Assembly: GCF_025024155.1 (NCBI RefSeq)
Contig: NW_026251808.1
Location: 47,113-111,112, forward strand
Direction: 5' to 3'
Length of the DNA stretch: 64,000 nucleotides
Source: Gamsiella multidivaricata
Lineage: Eukaryota > Mortierellomycota > Mortierellomycetes > Mortierellales > Mortierellaceae
Part shown: piece by piece, positions 1 through 12,100 of the stretch
Numbering within the stretch: position 1 is the stretch's first letter
Layout of the letters: the number at the start of each line of letters is the position of its first letter
Translations under genes and position numbers: made by a program
Notes under the pieces: generated by a model
Told to the model about the DNA's origin: nothing
Seen by the model: only the letters and a program-made list of their open reading frames with translations
Databases searched by the model: none

Positions 1-3000
1 CACTCTTGCTCGTCGCCATCTGTGCAGCGGGCGCCAAGTACTCGGACCACGAGGGGCTTTGTGCTGAGCCCGGCAATCTTGCGACTATTGGTGAGCAATT
101 CTTGACCCATGCACGCATTCTCCTCCAGGATCGCTTTGATATGCCGTCGATGTCGACCTTGCAGGCACTGTTGGTCCTTTACTGGTGCCAAGTGCAGACC
201 GGGCGCGCAAGTCTTCGTTTCATGTATGTCGGAATGGCCATTCGCATGGCACAGGAGATGGGACTGAATCGACCGGTCGACCCCAAGAATCATAAGAGTG
301 TTGACGAGAGAGAGGTCCAGATCAGAAAGATAATCTGGTGGTCGTGCTACCAGGCCGACCGATGGACTTCAGCTGCGCTAGGCAAGCCAATGGTAAGTTG
401 ATCATGTTTGGATGTTTACATTGCTAGGAAATGGCATAGACGTATTGTGGAGCTACATTTGACCGACTTTTCTCATCTTCTGTTCCCCAAGGTAATCAGC
501 GATGTCGACTGTCTTGTGGATTACCCAGTCAGTCTGAACGAGAGCGAGCGGTATCGTGTCCAATCTTTCTGCCATATGACGGACCTCGCCAAGATTCTTG
601 GAAATATTATCTTGAATCTTTACACGTCGACCAATGCCGCCACTTGCTCCTCGTCCGTATTTTCGCACATGGATCAGTCGCTCTCTCAATGGATCGAGTC
701 CATGCCCTCGGTCTTGGCTGAGCAAGAGGATGTCCTGACTACACCCGCTTCTCTTGACAGTGTCAGCACGCCGTCAGGACGCACGAGCTCTCAGCGCACA
801 AAGCCATCGACTGCTACTGCGACACCGGTTATTCCTCACCAGGAAGCCTCCACAGGATCTTCGACTGCTTCGAAACCAACAGCAGGGCCGTTGGGATACT
901 ATGCACTTCTCTTTCACACTGTGCGTATCATGCTCTTCCGACCATTCCTCCACAACAGCGCACTTGCGCCAGTGCTGCCTCTCACGCTGCAGTCTCCTCT
1001 GAGTCGATGCCGCGAATCAGCGGCCGCCATTTCGGAGATGGCAGAGAATATGGTGTCGGAGCAGCGGTCCTACCGACAGCTTTTCAATTCGATCCACCTT
1101 TCGCTGTGCGCTGCAGCGACCGTGCACCGATTCGTGATTGCATCTCCGCAAGCGCAATCGGTCTCCCAACAGCCAAAAGGCCCTGAATCGAGCGATGGTG
1201 AGTGCTGTTGATCTTAAGTTTTCCTCTCGTAAAAAAAAAAAAAAGTTGTGTCGCTAATAGACGCTCCATTGCTTCACCTTTACTTGGCCGGTTGCAAGGT
1301 CGCGATGATTCCATGGCACCGTCTGGCGTGACCTCGACTTCCAATCCGTTGCCCGCGACTCTGTCAAAGGCGTCGTCGCACGCCAAGACCGATCTTTATT
1401 ATCTAACGCTCCTCCTCCGCATCCTTCAGAACTGTTGTCGTTTCTCGGTCGAAAAGAACAATCTGCGGAACATCATCAACGGCTACCTGCCTCAGAACCA
1501 CCTTAATCCACAGGACTTGGCCTGGGCCAAGGAAGAAATCAACAAGCCCTTTGCAATTATGCCCTTTTCGATCAAGATGTCTATGCAGACGCCATCTGGA
1601 TCAAAGTCGATGGTTGCGCTCAACTTGTCAGCGCCAGAACCGCGTACTCCACCGAGGGTACAGCAGCCTCAGCCTTCATCAGCGCAGCGAATAGTGTTAC
1701 CGCCCCAGCTAGTTCCTCAGCAGCAGCGACAGCAGGGTCTCTCGGCTCCGCAATTTCAGGCACAGCAGTATCAGCAGTATCAAATGCAGTTGCGGCGGCA
1801 CCAGCGAGATCAGCAGCAGACCAAGCAACAGGCGCAAACAAGGCGTCTTAATGCATCCATAGAAGACATGGTACCCAGCACAAGTCACAATCAATCTCAT
1901 GGTACTTATATTCCAGGCCCTGCTTCTCCAGACGACCTTCGCCAAGCCCAGACTCGATCTGGTAGTAGGTCTTCTTCAATGAGCGAACCTCCTGGATATG
2001 TCGCCACTGTAGGACCGAATACATTCTCCAATACGGTCACCGCTGAGCAGCAGCAGCTTGAACAATATCAGCGCGATTTGGACTTATTACAGCAACAACA
2101 TCGCATTCAGCAGTCTGAGTTGACTCAACACCACCAGCAACAGGCACTACAGTTGGAGCAGGCGCAGTTGTATCAACAGCAGCAACAGAATCATCAGTAT
2201 ATGCATCAAAGTCAACAGCGCCCACAGGAAATGTTTGGTCAGCAACAGCAGCATTCTGAGGATGCTTCCGGTCCGTCGCATCAAGACTCCCTTCGGGGTC
2301 GACCTTCGGTCAGCGGGATCATGAGCCCAAAGAGTCCATACTCTAAGCTGCCGGATCATGCCGTTGCTTGTAACAAGCGTCAGAGCGAGGTCCTTTCGAA
2401 GAAGAAGCAGGCCAGGCAGAAGCAGCATGATACATCGCAGCAGCAAGATCGACAACAACAGTCTCAGGATCATGACCAAGGACAGCAGGAACATCAGCGC
2501 CAGGCAAGGCAGCAACAGCAACAGGCACATGATTACCCACAGACAGACAGCTACATGGCTGATGCATCACCGCCGAATGTGGGCCCAGGGCTGACTCTGG
2601 CATCGCTTTCGGGGATGGCGGATGGCAGCGACGAGTTTATGGCGAATAATTCTGCAGCCGCCTCTGGTAATGCAATATATTTCTTATCCGCGGTCTGATT
2701 GTAAATGACTCTCGATACACATCCTCGGTAACTAACCTGCTCTTGAGTCCTCATTTGCCCACTATATCTTCCGAAAACACACTATTCCTGCGTCTCGCTC
2801 GCACGGCTCGTATGTGTGCCTTATCCCGATTTCGCTTCTACGGCTGCGCGGCTATGTCGACTTTTCCATCCTCGGTTGATGATGCGAATGGCAATCCCAA
2901 CCTTGATTACTGGGATATGAATAATAATGATAATGATACGGATACGAATGTTGAATAACGTCTTTATGATAATACTGATAATACCGATACGGAATCTCGC

Positions 3001-5578
3001 TTCATATCTCCATGGTTTGTTGTCTCCAACTATAGTCATCAGCAGCCATGTCACTGGCGCCACAGATCTCTCGGGCACTAGTGGGGTAGCCAATTTGGAC
3101 GAACTGTTGAGTATTGAGGCTACTGGATACTACTCTGAGATGTCCGCTACCAACACTGGAAGTGATTACGGTAATATGGATTCGACTACTATGCCACTCA
3201 CGGGACCTCCGTCTGTGGAAGGTCAGAATCGGACCCATTTCGCCGGATCCCCCACCGAGTCCAACCGGTTCTGGTTCACACCCCAGCAGCAGTCATCTGC
3301 CACGGGTAGCAGCACCAGTAGCAACCCCAACGGTAGTCAAGGTCGTAGCACGCACTCGCATCGAAGCTCGATCAATGAGAACATTAGTAGTGGTAGTCTC
3401 CAGCATATCCTTACTAATAGCAGCAGGAACAGCAATAACAACAACAACAGCAGTAGCAGCAGCAACAATAGCGACAACCAGGGACGGTTTCAGGGCGGTT
3501 CGATGATGATGGTGCCTCAAACGATGGACATGGGAGCAACTTGGCTTGGGTTCAACTATTCTGGCAGCTCCAATCAGCTGCCGCCCATGCATGGTCCTCC
3601 GTCGCCCGTGGCTCGACAAGGCGATAGTCCTGTCGGCTACCATTACTATCCCTATATGTTCTCGTATGCCCCTCAGCAGCCGGTCCCGCACTTGGGTCAG
3701 CCACAAGGCATGCCTTATGCGGCCTACCACACGATAGATCGATCGGTTGCATATACGCCTGCTCTTCCGTATATATACACAACGGACAGTACTGGAGCGA
3801 TGGGCATGTATGTCCCAACACCGGGGCCTCAGAACCCTCGGGGACAACCAGTGTTGGATGCCCCTGATATGGCTTGGCAGCAGCATTCGCAGTTTGCGGG
3901 ACCACAGCAGCAGGCGATAGTTGACTCGCAGCTTATGCAGCAGCATCAGCGTCAGCGTCAGCAGCATCAGCAACAGGAGCAGCAGGATCAAACGCAGCAG
4001 ATGTATTCGCCGATATTGCCAAACCAGATGTACTCTATCCCACAACAGAGGGGACAGCAGCAACAGTCGTCTCAACAACAGCAACAGCAACAGCATAAGG
4101 AGCAGAGGCAGCAAGCTCGTCTTACCAAGTTCAAGCACCATGGCTCGGCACCGCGACAAGCTCAATCGCAGCAACAGAAACAACAGCAAACTCAGAAACA
4201 TAACCGAACGGAGCAACACCAAGTCCGGCATCCTTCTGCGACGTTGTTGCCGCCGTTGCCTCAAACGGCGTACCGAGATGATAACGGTTGCGCCGAAGCT
4301 GGAGGGCTAACATTCTCGCCAGCCTCGTCGAATTCAACTTTGGTTAACACGACAAGCAATGCGTCGAACAACAGTAGCCAGCAGGAGAGCGGTAGCAGTA
4401 GTGGTGATGGCCACTTACCAAGCCGTGAGACGAGTAGTGGTGCAGAATCGACGGGTCAAAGTACTTCAACGCAGTTTGAGAGTGGCGGGCAGTTATCGTC
4501 CTCAGGGATGTCGGGGTCAGAACGGTCACCGACGGTTGGGTCGAACGAGATTTCGTCGAATTCGGAATCGCCAAACTCGACGGAGGATGCATCGAACTCG
4601 AACGAGTCGGGTTCGTCGTCTGAGAACAATGGCGACTCGCGAGCGTCGTCTGCCGACGTGGCTACATCGTCCTCTGGCGCTGGAGCCGGTGGAGGTGGTA
4701 ATAGCGGTGGCGGCGGTGGTACGACCGACGGGAGTAACAGCGGAGGCGGCAGTGCCGGTGGCAAGACAGGATTTTTAGGGAGCGGACGTCGTCGTCGTGG
4801 CAAGAAGTCGATTTCGCATGCAGGATCTGCGGACTCGTCGACTTCGTCGTCGAATGCGACAGGGTCTTCGGCTTCAGAACAGCCAGCCCAGGGTCGACAC
4901 TATCGTGCGCATCATCAGGCGCAAGAAGGCGAGGGAAGTAGTAGAAGCGGTGGATCTCACCAGAACGGTGTTCATCGCAAGCACAAGAGCAAGTACCGAT
5001 CCTCAAGCGCTGAGGACTCTGTCAGCGCGATGGAGGGATCTACGGCTGGTAGCGGCAGCGGTGGCGACGGGTCCAAGTCCGACTATCACAATCAGTCGAG
5101 TTCGTCAAGTGGTAGAAGCGATAACGGCGGTGGCGGCAATAGTGTACGAGGAGCCGGTGGACACGGTGGGGCAGACAGCGACAGCACCGGTAGCGGCTCT
5201 GGATGTGTCTCTGGATCGAACGAACCTTCGAGCAAGAGAACCGCAAGCAGGTCAGGGATTAGAGGCGGTTCTGATGGCGGTGGTGGAGATGGCAGCACCA
5301 CCGGCGGCTCCAGCAAGGAACGATCGATTGTAAAGGAAAAGGTAAAGGCGGCAAAGGAAAGTCGTCCGGCAACAACACATTCTCCAAAGCAGTACAGAAG
5401 CAGCAACAGCAACAGCAGCAGCAACAGCAGCAGCAGCAGCAATAGCCATAGCAGCAGCAATAGCCATAGCAGCAACAGCAGCAACAGCAGCAGGCGAAAC
5501 AGGCGCAGCAGAAAGGATAGCAGTAGCAAACCCAGACTCAGCCAAAGACGTGACAACAACGAGAGCAGAGAAAACTAA
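1..5578 (+). CDS. Fungal-specific transcription factor (PF04082-type), 3' part, with very long low-complexity tail
   Basis: The gene enters from the left edge, so any Zn2Cys6 finger lies outside the window. Predicted exons are <1-392, 492-1197, 1299-2666 and 3036-5578, with joins in phase giving at least 1668 residues. The first two exons show the fungal transcription factor middle homology region: helices ending in motifs such as RFMYVGMAIRMAQEMGLNRP and IRKIIWWSCYQADRWTS. Exon 3 adds KTDLYYLTLLLRILQNCCRF, then turns Gln-rich. Exon 4 is a long Gln-, Ser-, Asn- and Gly-rich region with runs of each residue, ending in Ser/Asn repeats and a basic tail. The family binds DNA in the nucleus and activates transcription; the target genes cannot be read here. 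The exon 2-3 acceptor at 1298 was chosen because the nearer AG at 1260 leads to a stop. The exon 4 acceptor could also be at 3065. Confidence 0.8.
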
Positions 5579-6250
5579 TCAAGAAACGTGTAACGTTCTT
5601 TTCTTCTTTTCGTCTTCTTGTCTTCGTATCCTTTGACTTTTCTATCTTTGAGCCCCCCTCTTTTGCTCCTCCTCGATAAGTTCGGATTTCTTGAACAAGC
5701 ATGGACCTTAGAGCGTTCTTCGTCCCACTCCAAGCAGCCTTTACCTCCCAAGCAATGCACTTTACCACTGCAAAATGAATCACTTTTGTCCAAGGCTGAC
5801 CAGTTCTTACCGTCAACCACTTGCCCATGATTAAAGCATTTGTAATAAAAAATATTAACTATATTAAGAAGAGTTGCCTGCCCTTTCATGATATCGAAAG
5901 CCGAGGCAAGAACTTGCAGGGCCCTACATCTGGAGCATATCTGGCATGGCATCATGGCATACTGGCGAAGCAGGGTCTCGGAGACTGGGAAGACTGGGAA
6001 GGAATGCTGGGCAGTGGGCGGTTCAGCAGCAGTGGAAGTAGCCACATCAATTCCTTGTTCTCGTTCGGCATACCGTTTCCTCAGATAATCAAACCTGAGG
6101 TTGACAAACTATCACAAATTCATTAGGCTCAACGGGGCTATGTTCAACTGATCCCCCACTGTCCTAGTCCTTCGACTGTACACTGTTTGGTGTTTTTGAT
6201 GCGTGCGACCAAGAGTGGATGAAACTGCTTGAAGTAGTCAGTTCAGTCAT
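5575..6250 (-). CDS. Tentative two-exon gene, uncharacterised 200-aa protein
   Basis: I do not recognise the family. An ATG at 6250 opens a 69-nt exon (6182-6250) that ends at a GTACAG donor. The acceptor GTGATAG leads in phase into 5575-6108. The join reads TPNS-FVNLRFDYLRKRYAE, followed by PVFPVSETLLRQYAMMPCQ and a Cys-containing middle (CQICSRC, later CSGKVHCLGGKGC). The N-terminal half looks coding: charged helix, then a proline-rich stretch. The C-terminal 60 residues are Lys/Arg-rich and may only be the complement of a T-rich 3' UTR, and a GTAAGA inside the exon could be a real donor. Its stop codon (5575-5577) interlocks with the stop of the transcription factor on the other strand. 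It sits 146 nt downstream of the aldehyde dehydrogenase on the same strand. Confidence 0.4.
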
Positions 6251-6396
6251 CTGGAGGAGGGCAATTTACTTGGGCTTTGGGCATCTACTTAATCATGATA
6301 GATGTACATGGGTATGCGTAGGCCACGAACGCCTTTTCTTTATTCATTGGTACTGCTTAAGAAAAGAGAGAGAGAAGATATGTATGTATGTTCATT

Positions 6397-8582
6397 TTAT
6401 GCAAGTCGCTTGTAGCCAATTCCAAAGATGAGTGCGATGACAATCCACTTGATGTGCCTCCAGACAAAGTTCCTCTTGAACCTGGGCACAGATTCGAGGA
6501 AGACACGGGCAAGACGCAGGTTGTTCTTGGTGTAGGGCGCATAGCGGACGGCGAGCGCAGCCTCAAAGACCGGATTCGTGGTCTTGATCATAGCCGAGCG
6601 CTCATGGGTGAAGGCATCAAAGGACTTCTTGCCGTGGTAGTTGCCCATGCCCGAAGATCCAATACCTCCAAAGGGCAGATGTCCCTCCGTGACATGGAGC
6701 AGGCACTCGTTGACAGAGACGGCTCCCGAGCGGGTGTGATCAATGACCTTCTTCGAGAACTTCTTGTTATCGGAGAAAATATAGAGCGACAGGGGATCGT
6801 CCTTCGAGTTGATATACTCGATCGCATCGTCCACATCTGCGACACGAATCACAGGCAGGAGTGGTCCAAAAATCTCGTCCTCCATGAGCTTGTCCTCGCG
6901 GTCGACGTTCAAAACGACCGTCGGGGCGATGTAAAGATCCTTCTCGTCTGACTGTCCGCCAATCACGACCTCTCCCGACTGGTTCTCGTTCAAGACCTTC
7001 ATCAGACGGTGCCAGTGGCGGTTATTAATCACGCGTGCATAATCCGGTGAGTTCTGGGGATTGGTGCCGAACATCTCGATCAAGACCTTCTTGAACACTG
7101 GAATGAACTTTTCCTCTCCCTTTTGCGTCAACAACAGATAGTCGGGAGCAACGCATGTCTACAAACGGAGAGCAAATTACAATGATTTAGTGTAAACTCT
7201 GGATAAATAACGTTCATCAGAATGAATAGATGTACACGTAAAAGATTCGTTGTCAGGATGACCATGATCCGTACCTGACCAGCATTGAAGGTCTTGCCGA
7301 AGGCAATGCGTCTGGCGGCGACAAGCATGTTGGCGTTCTCGTCAATGACCGCCGGGGACTTGCCTCCTAACTCCAGAGTCAAGGGTGTCAAGTGCTGAGA
7401 GGCGGCCTTCATGATGATCTTGGCAACCGTACCGTTACCGGTATAGAAGATATGATCCCACTTGTGCTCCAACAACTTGGTCGTCTCATGAGCAGCACCG
7501 TTAACGATGATGTAGGCGCGGCTGTCAAGATAGCGGGGGAACAACTCTGTAAGGAGTTTGGCGGTGTGGGGGGCCAGCTCTGAGGGCTTGACTACGGCCG
7601 TGCAGCCGGCAGCCATGGCGCCGGCCAAGGGGCCAAAGGTCAAGAAGACAGGGTAGTTCCAAGGCGAAACGATGAGCGCGGCACCTGTTATTATTTCATT
7701 ATTTTGGACCCCCAAGAGAGTGGTGCGTTAGAGTTATTTTGCACTCTACTTGTTTCCGCATGTGAGATTTCTGGGCATTTTGGATGGGATGTTTGTACAC
7801 TTTATGCGAAATGCACGGCAATGCTCACAATGCACACCACCGTTTTCTAGTCCGTGGTACACTAGGTCTACTCCCTCTTTGTTCGCTTCGGTATTCAGCA
7901 ACAGGGCCGTTTGTATCGATCGACCCTTCTCCGTATCCCCATCCTCGCCACATCACGCTGCAGCCATTCAAGAGAGAAGGGGCAGTGTGACAACTGTCGC
8001 GCTGCATGGTAAGGTAGCCGGATAGGGATTGAGATAGATGGATGACACAGACAGCCCAATCAACGGGATATTAAATATGTCTCCTAAACCCGAAATGCAC
8101 CCTGGCCCCCATCCTATGTGGGGTTATTCATTGATAGAATGTACGCTTGCTTAGACTTACCCTTGGGTTCCTTGCGGACAAGACAGGTGACGCCATACTT
8201 GTTGATGAGCGAGGGCTCAATGTACTCGTCCTTAGCCCACTCCTCGAGATGCTCGAGGGCATCGTTGATCTCCTCTTTGGAAGGGAAGAGCTCACCGAGA
8301 CAGGTCTCGTTACGGTGCTTGTGCAGGTCCTTGTAGATGGCATCGATGATCTGTTCGACGTTGTCGTCGAGGAGGCGCCAGAGCTGCTCGAGCTGATGGC
8401 GACGGAACTTGAGAGGCCTTGTGTATCCGGCCTTGTAGGTCTGGCGGCAGGTCTCGATGGCCTAGAAAGAGGCAAGGAAGAGGTTTAATGGCAAGATTCT
8501 TTGGCCTTGATGGTTGGTACCAAGGACTATATACCTGACTGATCTCAGCGTCGTTGCTGAAGCGGAGGATGGAGGAGGTCAT
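6397..8582 (-). CDS. Class-3 (fatty) aldehyde dehydrogenase, NAD(P)+-dependent, membrane-anchored
   Basis: Oxidises long-chain or medium-chain aldehydes to acids. Four exons: 8535-8582, 8161-8461, 7275-7684 and 6397-7158, total 506 residues. The cofactor-binding part shows SPWNYPVFLTFGPLAGAMAA and FYTGNGTVAK. The general base is Glu221 in LELGGKSPAVID and the nucleophile is Cys255 in GQTCVAPDY; their spacing of 34 matches class-3 enzymes. The C-terminal part has PFGGIGSSGMGNYHGKKSFD. A hydrophobic segment near the end (IKWIVIALIFGIGY) followed by KRLA fits a tail anchor in the ER or peroxisome membrane, as in fatty aldehyde dehydrogenases (family knowledge). The third junction falls one codon before the catalytic Cys. 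Intron 2 is unusually long at 476 nt (7685-8160). The first exon encodes only 16 residues, starting MTSSILRFSNDAEISQ. Start chosen because it follows the splice-consistent frame and the next upstream ATG lies in the putative leader. Confidence 0.93.
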
Positions 8583-9100
8583 GACTAGAGGCGAGAGGTG
8601 TGTTTTCAAAAAAGGAGGAATGCAGAGATGGGATGGAGGGCAATGGCGAGAATGAAAAAGACAGAAAGAAGGAGCAGCCCTAGTCTTAGTAAGAATTGAA
8701 GCCGAAATACCAGCCCCGGCTCACCGCAGAAATGCTTGCGCGGTTCACACGCATCCGGCTAAAAAATCTGTCGGTTCATATCTCCACTTCTCCAGGCAGC
8801 ATTACTGTTAAAACGAACGCTGTTCGGACCTTTGCCGATCGATCGGGCGGGAAGCGCATTCGCTTTAATGCCCACACAGCGTGAAGAGGATATGTCACGC
8901 CCATACAACACACGCATGTCCGTCGTCGAATGTCGAGCGCTCACAAAAAAACCTCCGGACTAAATCAAGACTAGGAATAGAGATTTTGTGCAGCTTGCAT
9001 GCAAAATAAACCCTGCGCTCATGTCCATGCTCGTTTATTTTTAATAACGCTATCTTACACACTTGCAAAGACATCATTCAACAGGGTACAAGGTTCGGGT
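8583..9100. other. Intergenic region, ALDH 5' side and velvet 3' side
   Basis: About 520 bases between the start of the aldehyde dehydrogenase and the stop of the velvet gene, both on the minus strand. It should hold the ALDH promoter and the velvet 3' UTR. I see no open reading frame with coding character and no clear TATA or polyadenylation signal. Confidence 0.5.
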
Positions 9101-12100
9101 CTAAGACCGTCCACGGATGGCCTCCCCACTTTGCGTCACGATTGATGATGACGGTCCATAGTTGTAGCCATGCGAGCCAAGCGACTGCTGTTGTGGGGCA
9201 TACAGTGGTGATGGTCCATGTTCGTGTACTTGTGAGTGGGCCTGTGCATGCGGGAATGGGTCTGTCTGTTGATGCGATGAAGCAGGACCAAGTGTCTGTG
9301 TCATAGGTTCTGGATGGTGCTGGTATTGCGGTTGTGCATAACGTTGTTGAGCATGGTACGCTTGCTGCTGCTGCTGATGATGATACTGCGATTGATAGTG
9401 TTGATGTTGTTGTTGCTGCGGTTTGGACTGATCAACAGAATCCGGATGCGCCTGCGTATGAGATGAAGAGGCTCCATGTCCTCCTGACCCTCCTGGTTCT
9501 CCCGGCACTGGTCCTGGCCCTGCAGGATGTACATACTCATGGCTCTGTGTCCTTCGGCTACCATGTACCCCATACGAGTCAGGTCCAGAGCTATTTGGGA
9601 CATTGCTCTGAGCAGTCGTGTAGTGGGACCCTTGTGTAATATCGTAATTCTCGTACTGTCCTTGTTTCCTGCCTTGACCTGCTCTGAAGACTGCAACCGG
9701 AGGACTACTCGACTGCGGACCAGGTCCAGACGTATGGCCAAGAGGCATAGCTGCCGTACTCAATGAATAAGGAGGTCTAGGGATACCGGACGACGAGATC
9801 GAACGGCCATGTCCGTACGAAGACCGATTTTCGTGGCCATAGTCCAGTGATCCCGATCGGGAAGCTGTGCCTTGTCCCATGCCCAACACAGGGCCCCGGG
9901 GATGGTTTGTATATGCGGGCACAGATGAACTGCCTCTTACATAATGTCCACTTGCCTCAGATCCTGAGACTGGCAAAGAGGCGCCATCCTGACTATGATA
10001 TGGAGGATATCCAGAAAACTCTTGATCCAAATGGAGTGTCACCTTCTCACCCTCGCGCTCTCGATGAAAGGCGCTCTCGACCGGTGAATGTCCATGCGTC
10101 TTGGGAGGCAGAGATGGCCCAAGCGCAAGCTGGGGCATAGATTGCAATCGGTGGTCGTGAGCTTGCGGTGCTGAAGTCGATAACGATTCTCTGAGAGGAC
10201 CCCCAGCGGCATCGCGATGTGCATGTCCCGCTGGCACCGATGCTAGCGTAGGTGTGGATCCAGGATACGGTGGGTGTCCGTACGTTGCATATCGACCATG
10301 AGAAGACACTGCCTCCTCACTGAGCGTGTGGTTGGGCGCATGGTTGCTCTCAGGACCCGCTTGCGAGATAGTCAACCCATCTGACGCAGGGTATTTTCCT
10401 CGAGACTGCGGAGGAAGTGGATGAGAGTGTGCAGGATAGGGCAGATGCGATGCCGACTGCTGCTGGAACCCTGGGAAGGACTCGTACTCAGACGACCGCC
10501 TTGGTCTTTGTGGTGCAGGCCTTTGCTGGCCGGGGTATGGATGGCCGTTCTGGAACAGATGTTCTCGTGCAGGGTGTGGCGGATACGGCGGCGGCTGAGT
10601 ATTTGCGGGAAACGCCACCGCATGCTGAGACGGATCCTCCACCTGAGACCGCGGCACATAGTCAGGCCGATCAAATGCGTTGGATGATACACTTCCGCGA
10701 TGGTGATCTTCAAGATACGAGGCCGGTGCATTATAGTCCATTGGTTTCTGGGTAGTCTGAACAGTATACCCCTGACGTGGATACGCGTACTTCTTTTCTG
10801 AGGGTGTTGCTCTTGAGATCAAAGGCTGGCTCTGAGGAACTCGTGAGTGCTCGTCTGCCTGATATGGTGGTCCTATCGGGTGATCTCTTACATGTCCCTG
10901 GGCAGCTACCATCCCTCGAGGACTATATGCTGCAGGCGTCTCCGGGAAAGACACGCGACGAACTCCAGCAGCACTTGGGCGCCTTGAGCCATCCTGGTAC
11001 TCTGGTGCGGGATTTGGATAATGACGTCGATGTGTGGTCCCAACCGCGGCCTCATCCTCAAAAGGGCCATTATAGGTCGGCCCTGCCCTAGGTAATGAAT
11101 CTACCGTCCTTTGGTCGATTTGTTGTCCTTCAATCGAGGGTCTTGACGCGGTTGGAGGGCCATAATACTGGATAGTAGGGCCATGTCGTGACAGATGTGG
11201 ATTGGGAATTCCGTGCTCCTGTACTGCTGTAAGCTGGTCCTGCCCCCTGCCGCGGTACAAATCCGCTCGTTGATCTGGGCGCGTGCTGGTACTGCTTGGT
11301 TTTGCATTCAAATCCATATGGGATACGCCCTCTGCAGCCCTGTTGGCAGCGGAAAAGCGACGAGAAGCGTTCGAGTTGCCCTCAAAATGTCCATGATGCG
11401 GTTGCTGCTGACCGTATGCCCCAGGAACTGGTCTTGATCTGTCTTGATAGTCAGCACGTTCCTGCATCTGGCTTCCTCCCCACTGTCCACCTCTAGTGTC
11501 TTGACTGGCTGGATGCTCCGACTTGTTCCCGAGCGCTGCATTTTTCTCGCGTCTGAACTCGATGGTTCTGATCCCTGAGGCGCGACGCTTTGATGTTTGA
11601 GGTGCGCCTGTCGCGGCTGTTGACTTCTCCTCATCATCCTGCGACTCGGGCAGCTCAGCGGCATCTCTCTGTTGCGACTCTGTAGGACTCTGTGACGTTG
11701 GTACGGTCAAATATTCACCCCGGCTCCTCCTTGACGATTTTTTTTTGTCATATTGTTAGCTAGATGCTTTAGAGAAATGGGCACACACTGGACAAAAAAG
11801 CAAAAGATACTTACTTTTTCGGCCGAACTTCTTTTCGTATCCTGATCTTCAAACCCTGCTCTGCAAAGTATTGGGACAGCTGCGTCGATTCTATTATGAG
11901 GTAATGTTGTACTCATGTTGTAAACATAAAATAATATCTATAACAATATGCTGCGTAGATATAGCCTTCACATTGAAAACTGGAATGGTAGGTACCTTCC
12001 ATGCCAGGGAACTTTTTCGCAGAATAGACGACCAGTGGATCAGAGATCACAAACGCACAGAAATGCACGTCCTTTCTGTGTACGTTTTAAAACACAAAAG

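Noticed and set aside
1261..1330. Acceptor at 1260 for exon 3 of the transcription factor
   Set aside because: Leads to a stop after 23 codons; the AG at 1298 restores the downstream frame.
3293..4264. 323-codon minus-strand open frame, Leu/Arg-rich
   Set aside because: Exact complement of CAG/AGC-rich coding sequence of the transcription factor; no start context, no motif.
4359..5333. Overlapping plus-strand frames rich in Arg/Val inside the transcription factor
   Set aside because: Alternative frame of the Ser/Gly repeat region.
5092..5559. 155-codon minus-strand frame with polyLeu that looks like a membrane protein
   Set aside because: Complement of the AGC (Ser) repeats at the end of the transcription factor.
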